DNA of 64,000 nucleotides from Nitrosomonas ureae. Its GTDB lineage: Bacteria > Pseudomonadota > Gammaproteobacteria > Burkholderiales > Nitrosomonadaceae. The stretch lies in assembly GCF_001455205.1 (NCBI RefSeq), contig NZ_CP013341.1, positions 2,542,001 to 2,606,000 on the forward strand, in the 5' to 3' direction. The translations under genes and the position numbers were made by a program. The notes under the pieces are model-generated. The model saw only the letters and a list, made by a program, of their open reading frames with translations. It was not told the DNA's origin and ran no database searches. Positions 62,151-64,000 of the stretch are shown here, piece by piece. Position 1 is the first letter of the stretch. Every line of letters starts with the position of its first letter.

Positions 62151-62326
62151 TATCTATTTACTCCTCCGCCACACAGATAAATGCTTCTAACCTCAGCCAT
62201 GCATGCGCTGTAATCCGAATTGCTTGCCCAAGCCAAAGCTGCCAAAAATCCGAAGAAGAAAAGCCATACTAGAATTCTCATCAGATTTGCCGCTTCCGGT
62301 GCCTCGTAACTTTTGAAGTCTCTCAT
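62150..62326 (-). CDS. Small membrane protein, first gene of the early operon
   Basis: A 58-codon frame: MRDFKSYEAPEAANLMR, then one membrane helix (ILVWLFFFGFLAALAWA), then a short tail with two Cys. AAGGAGGGT is six to eight bases upstream of the ATG, a near-perfect ribosome site. It is the first gene behind the promoter at 62390-62418 and its stop overlaps the next start. No family recognised; phages often carry such small membrane proteins. Confidence 0.6.
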   Translation of the reverse strand: MRDFKSYEAPEAANLMRILVWLFFFGFLAALAWASNSDYSACMAEVRSIYLCGGGVNR

Positions 62327-62389
62327 CTCAAACCCTCCTTAATTTATCCAACCGACCTACGCTTACGATTTATGGTGGTTGATGTAAGA

Positions 62390-62418
62390 ATATTAGCACC
62401 GTGCTTACGTATAGTCAA
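62390..62418 (-). promoter_or_regulatory. Sigma70 promoter of the leftward early operon
   Basis: On the minus strand a -35 TTGACT (complement of 62413-62418) and a -10 TAATAT (complement of 62390-62395) are 17 bases apart. It reads into the small membrane gene 64 bases away and so drives the YqaJ-RecT operon. It lies inside the 14-base inverted repeat, which can block it. Confidence 0.7.
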
Positions 62419-62433
62419 TAGCACGGTGCTAAT
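62392..62433. promoter_or_regulatory. Two-site operator, 14-bp inverted repeat
   Basis: ATTAGCACCGTGCT (62392-62405) and AGCACGGTGCTAAT (62420-62433) are perfect inverted repeats. Each arm is itself a palindrome (AGCAC-N-GTGCT), so two dimer sites lie 25 bases apart between centres. They cover the -10 and flank the -35 of the early promoter, as the lambda-type repressor operators do. The repressor gene is not in the window. Confidence 0.65.
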
Positions 62434-62704
62434 AAATATGGGTATAGTAATTACCTAGGACAAATTCAGTACGAACCGACTACGAAATAGGTATAAAGAT
62501 TAACTCCGTCGAATTCGACGGAATTAGGGTGCAGTGTGTAGTTGATGTGATAAGCTGGAATTGCTATGAGAAAGTAGAAAAATTAGAAAAGTTTAAATAG
62601 GGATGGATATATTCTCGTTTTCTATTTAAGAAAAAAAGCATTTTTAGTTTAAAATTGAGTGTGCGATCGTACTGAATAAAAATCTGAATAAAATTAAAAT
62701 TTAA
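62434..62704. other. AT-rich gap before the STAS-HATPase gene
   Basis: About 270 AT-rich bases. One perfect 18-base palindrome lies at 62505-62522 (own entry). The remainder should contain the rightward promoter of the pair; no convincing boxes were found. Confidence 0.3.
62505..62522. repeat. Perfect 18-bp palindrome
   Basis: TCCGTCGAATTCGACGGA reads the same on both strands. It sits between the leftward early promoter and the rightward gene pair and could be a second operator type. Perfect palindromes of this length are rarely chance. Confidence 0.5.
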
Positions 62705-63631
62705 TTGTTACCACATACATATTTTTGGAAAGATGTAAGAATAAAATTGCCCGTACGTTTTAATCGGGTGAGTATGTATCCATTAATAGAAGATGCAATA
62801 AGAATTCAAAAAAAAGAAAAGGCAGCAAAGATAATTTTTGATTTTCGAGAAATAAAAGAAATTTTTCCAGTAGAAGTAGTAGTTTTAAGTAATTTGATTG
62901 AATATTTCAAAAAAATTAAAGTAAAAGTCGAATTAGAGAATTATGAAACTGGATATGAATCAATTAGGTTTTTAGATGAAGTAGGTTTTTTTAAACTTTA
63001 TTTAGGTGGACAGGTTTTAACAAAGCATGAAACTAAGTATTGCAATATGCCATTGCAACTAGTTACTACCGAACAAAATATTGGATATTTGTATTTCGAG
63101 TTAATACCTTGGATTGCAACCCAATCAGGGTTAAGTAATGAAGAGACTCTAGCTCCTCTTAGGAGCTGTATTGAAGAGGTGTTACATAATATTGAATATC
63201 ATTCAGGCGTCGGTAAAGGATGTACATTTACACATTACGATCCTGGAAAATCTGAAATAAGAATTGCAATCTCAGATTTTGGAAGAACAATACCTGCTTC
63301 AGTTAGAGCTGTAAGGCAAGGGCTATTGGATCACGAAGCAATTAAAGTGGCTTGCGAAGAAGGATTTACTACAAAATCCAATGTAAGGAATCGTGGTGCA
63401 GGTCTTCCTAACTTAATCCAATATGTTACTCAAAGAAACAATGGAACAATATTGATTGCTTCGGGAACTGGTGAAATTTCTGCTGTAAAAGATTTTGAAA
63501 CAAGTAAAATTATACCAAGACCTTCACCGGGATTTTATCCTGGTACATTAGTGCGTATAATTTTGAAAACAAAGAATTTTGACAAAATTGTGGAGGATAT
63601 TAAACAGGAGCCATTCCAATGGAAATTGTGA
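62705..63631 (+). CDS. STAS-like / HATPase fusion protein
   Basis: A 308-residue protein. Residues 25-105 look like a STAS-type sandwich (AAKIIFDFREIKEIFPVEVV). Residues 145-300 form a GHKL ATPase of the RsbW/anti-sigma class: N box with Glu158 and Asn162 in CIEEVLHNIEYHS, first Gly box AISDFGRTIP, second NRGAGLPNL. No dimerisation/phospho-His domain, so it is not a classical sensor kinase. Start is TTG; the first ATG (62774) would cut the STAS part. Very AT-rich compared with the neighbouring phage genes. Overlaps the DUF4325 gene by 13 bases. Confidence 0.72.
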   Translation: MLPHTYFWKDVRIKLPVRFNRVSMYPLIEDAIRIQKKEKAAKIIFDFREIKEIFPVEVVVLSNLIEYFKKIKVKVELENYETGYESIRFLDEVGFFKLYLGGQVLTKHETKYCNMPLQLVTTEQNIGYLYFELIPWIATQSGLSNEETLAPLRSCIEEVLHNIEYHSGVGKGCTFTHYDPGKSEIRIAISDFGRTIPASVRAVRQGLLDHEAIKVACEEGFTTKSNVRNRGAGLPNLIQYVTQRNNGTILIASGTGEISAVKDFETSKIIPRPSPGFYPGTLVRIILKTKNFDKIVEDIKQEPFQWKL

Positions 63632-63912
63632 TTAAAAAATACGTTGAGAGGCCATCTACCTATGAGGATGGAGAAAAAATATTTAATTTAATTTACCCAG
63701 AAATAGCAAATAACGAGAGAGTGGAAGTTTCTTTCGCTGGGATAGAATCTGTCCCATCTGCGTTTATAAATGCTGCATTTATACGATTATTAGAAAAAGT
63801 TACTTTTGAAGATATAAAAAAATATCTGCAAATAGTTAATTCTACTCATCATATAAATACATTAATACAAAACAGATTCGCTTTTGCTGTAAAAAAATCT
63901 GAATTAGCGTAA
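63619..63912 (+). CDS. DUF4325 (STAS-like) protein
   Basis: A 97-residue protein with the DUF4325 pattern: EIVIKKYVERPSTYEDGEKI, a central VEVSFAGIESVPSAFINAAF and a final IVNSTHHINTLIQN. DUF4325 is STAS-like and pairs with HATPase proteins, the layout of anti-sigma and anti-anti-sigma partners. The 13-base overlap with the HATPase gene implies coupled synthesis. Its regulatory target is not visible in the window. Confidence 0.75.
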   Translation: MEIVIKKYVERPSTYEDGEKIFNLIYPEIANNERVEVSFAGIESVPSAFINAAFIRLLEKVTFEDIKKYLQIVNSTHHINTLIQNRFAFAVKKSELA

Positions 63913-64000
63913 GAGTTTTAGATAAATTTAGCTACATTTAGCTTAGGATCTAACCGATGGAAATTAACTTAATCTATTATTAGACAGAATCAAAATCTAG
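63913..64000. other. Window end, no gene
   Basis: The last 88 bases are AT-rich, with short stop-filled frames. Nothing can be supported. Confidence 0.4.

Noticed and set aside
1..64000. CRISPR array or rRNA genes
   Set aside because: No regularly spaced repeats and no rRNA-like conserved sequence were seen.

Overview
The window looks like a piece of a betaproteobacterial chromosome, most plausibly Nitrosomonas or a close relative. This is an inference from base composition, the betaproteobacterial tRNA-Phe 3' sequence at 51844-51891, and the gene set (ubiJ-ubiB, rho, trxA, ppa and an iron ABC transporter next to a cheA-cheR-cheD-cheB cluster). No ammonia-oxidation gene is present to confirm it.

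Backbone, 1-32.2 kb. A surface-type cluster opens the window: a cut-off gene, a Sel1-repeat protein and a tail-collar protein. Next come two coupled GTPases, then a possible integron-cassette scar (attC-like hairpin) in front of a DUF4062 gene. After a papain-like YiiX-type protein and a DUF3750 protein there is a Fur-type promoter driving a three-gene ferric iron transporter. Housekeeping genes follow: thioredoxin, Rho, a 2Fe-2S ferredoxin, UbiB, UbiJ, two cell-envelope lipoproteins, pyrophosphatase, a TauE exporter and an EVE protein. From 22.9 to 31.7 kb lies a signalling block: a diguanylate cyclase, an EAL-HDOD protein, a CheZ-like protein, CheY, CheA, CheR, CheD and CheB. No CheW or receptor gene is beside them. 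An NlpC/P60 lipoprotein ends the backbone.

Accessory region A, 32.3-38.2 kb. An intact IS21-type element abuts a remnant that looks like the N-terminus of a phage capsid gene. Then come a fragment of a partition/replication-like gene, an FRG-domain gene paired with a cysteine-rich gene of unknown function, and an S24 peptidase lacking its DNA-binding half.

Accessory region B, 38.3-51.8 kb. This is a leftward-reading element: tyrosine integrase, 262-aa protein, AlpA-like and HTH regulators, Toprim-like protein, DUF1376-like protein, a gene with an internal stop, phage-type small genes, and a giant type ISP restriction-modification gene. An IS4-type element with a perfect 9-bp target duplication has split the RM gene; removing it in thought restores one reading frame of 1638 codons.

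Accessory region C, 51.8-64 kb. A 3' fragment of tRNA-Phe marks an attachment site between two divergent integrases. To its right lies a prophage or phage-like island: integrase, excisionase, and a long leftward early operon (YqaJ exonuclease, RecT annealase, DEDDh exonuclease, SbcC-like ATPase and many small genes). The operon starts at a sigma70 promoter embedded in a 14-bp inverted repeat that looks like a repressor operator. The window closes with an AT-rich two-gene unit: a STAS-HATPase fusion and a DUF4325 protein.

The best candidates for undescribed biology are the STAS-HATPase/DUF4325 pair, the FRG/cysteine-rich pair, and the CheZ-like protein that shares a C-terminal peptide with CheD.
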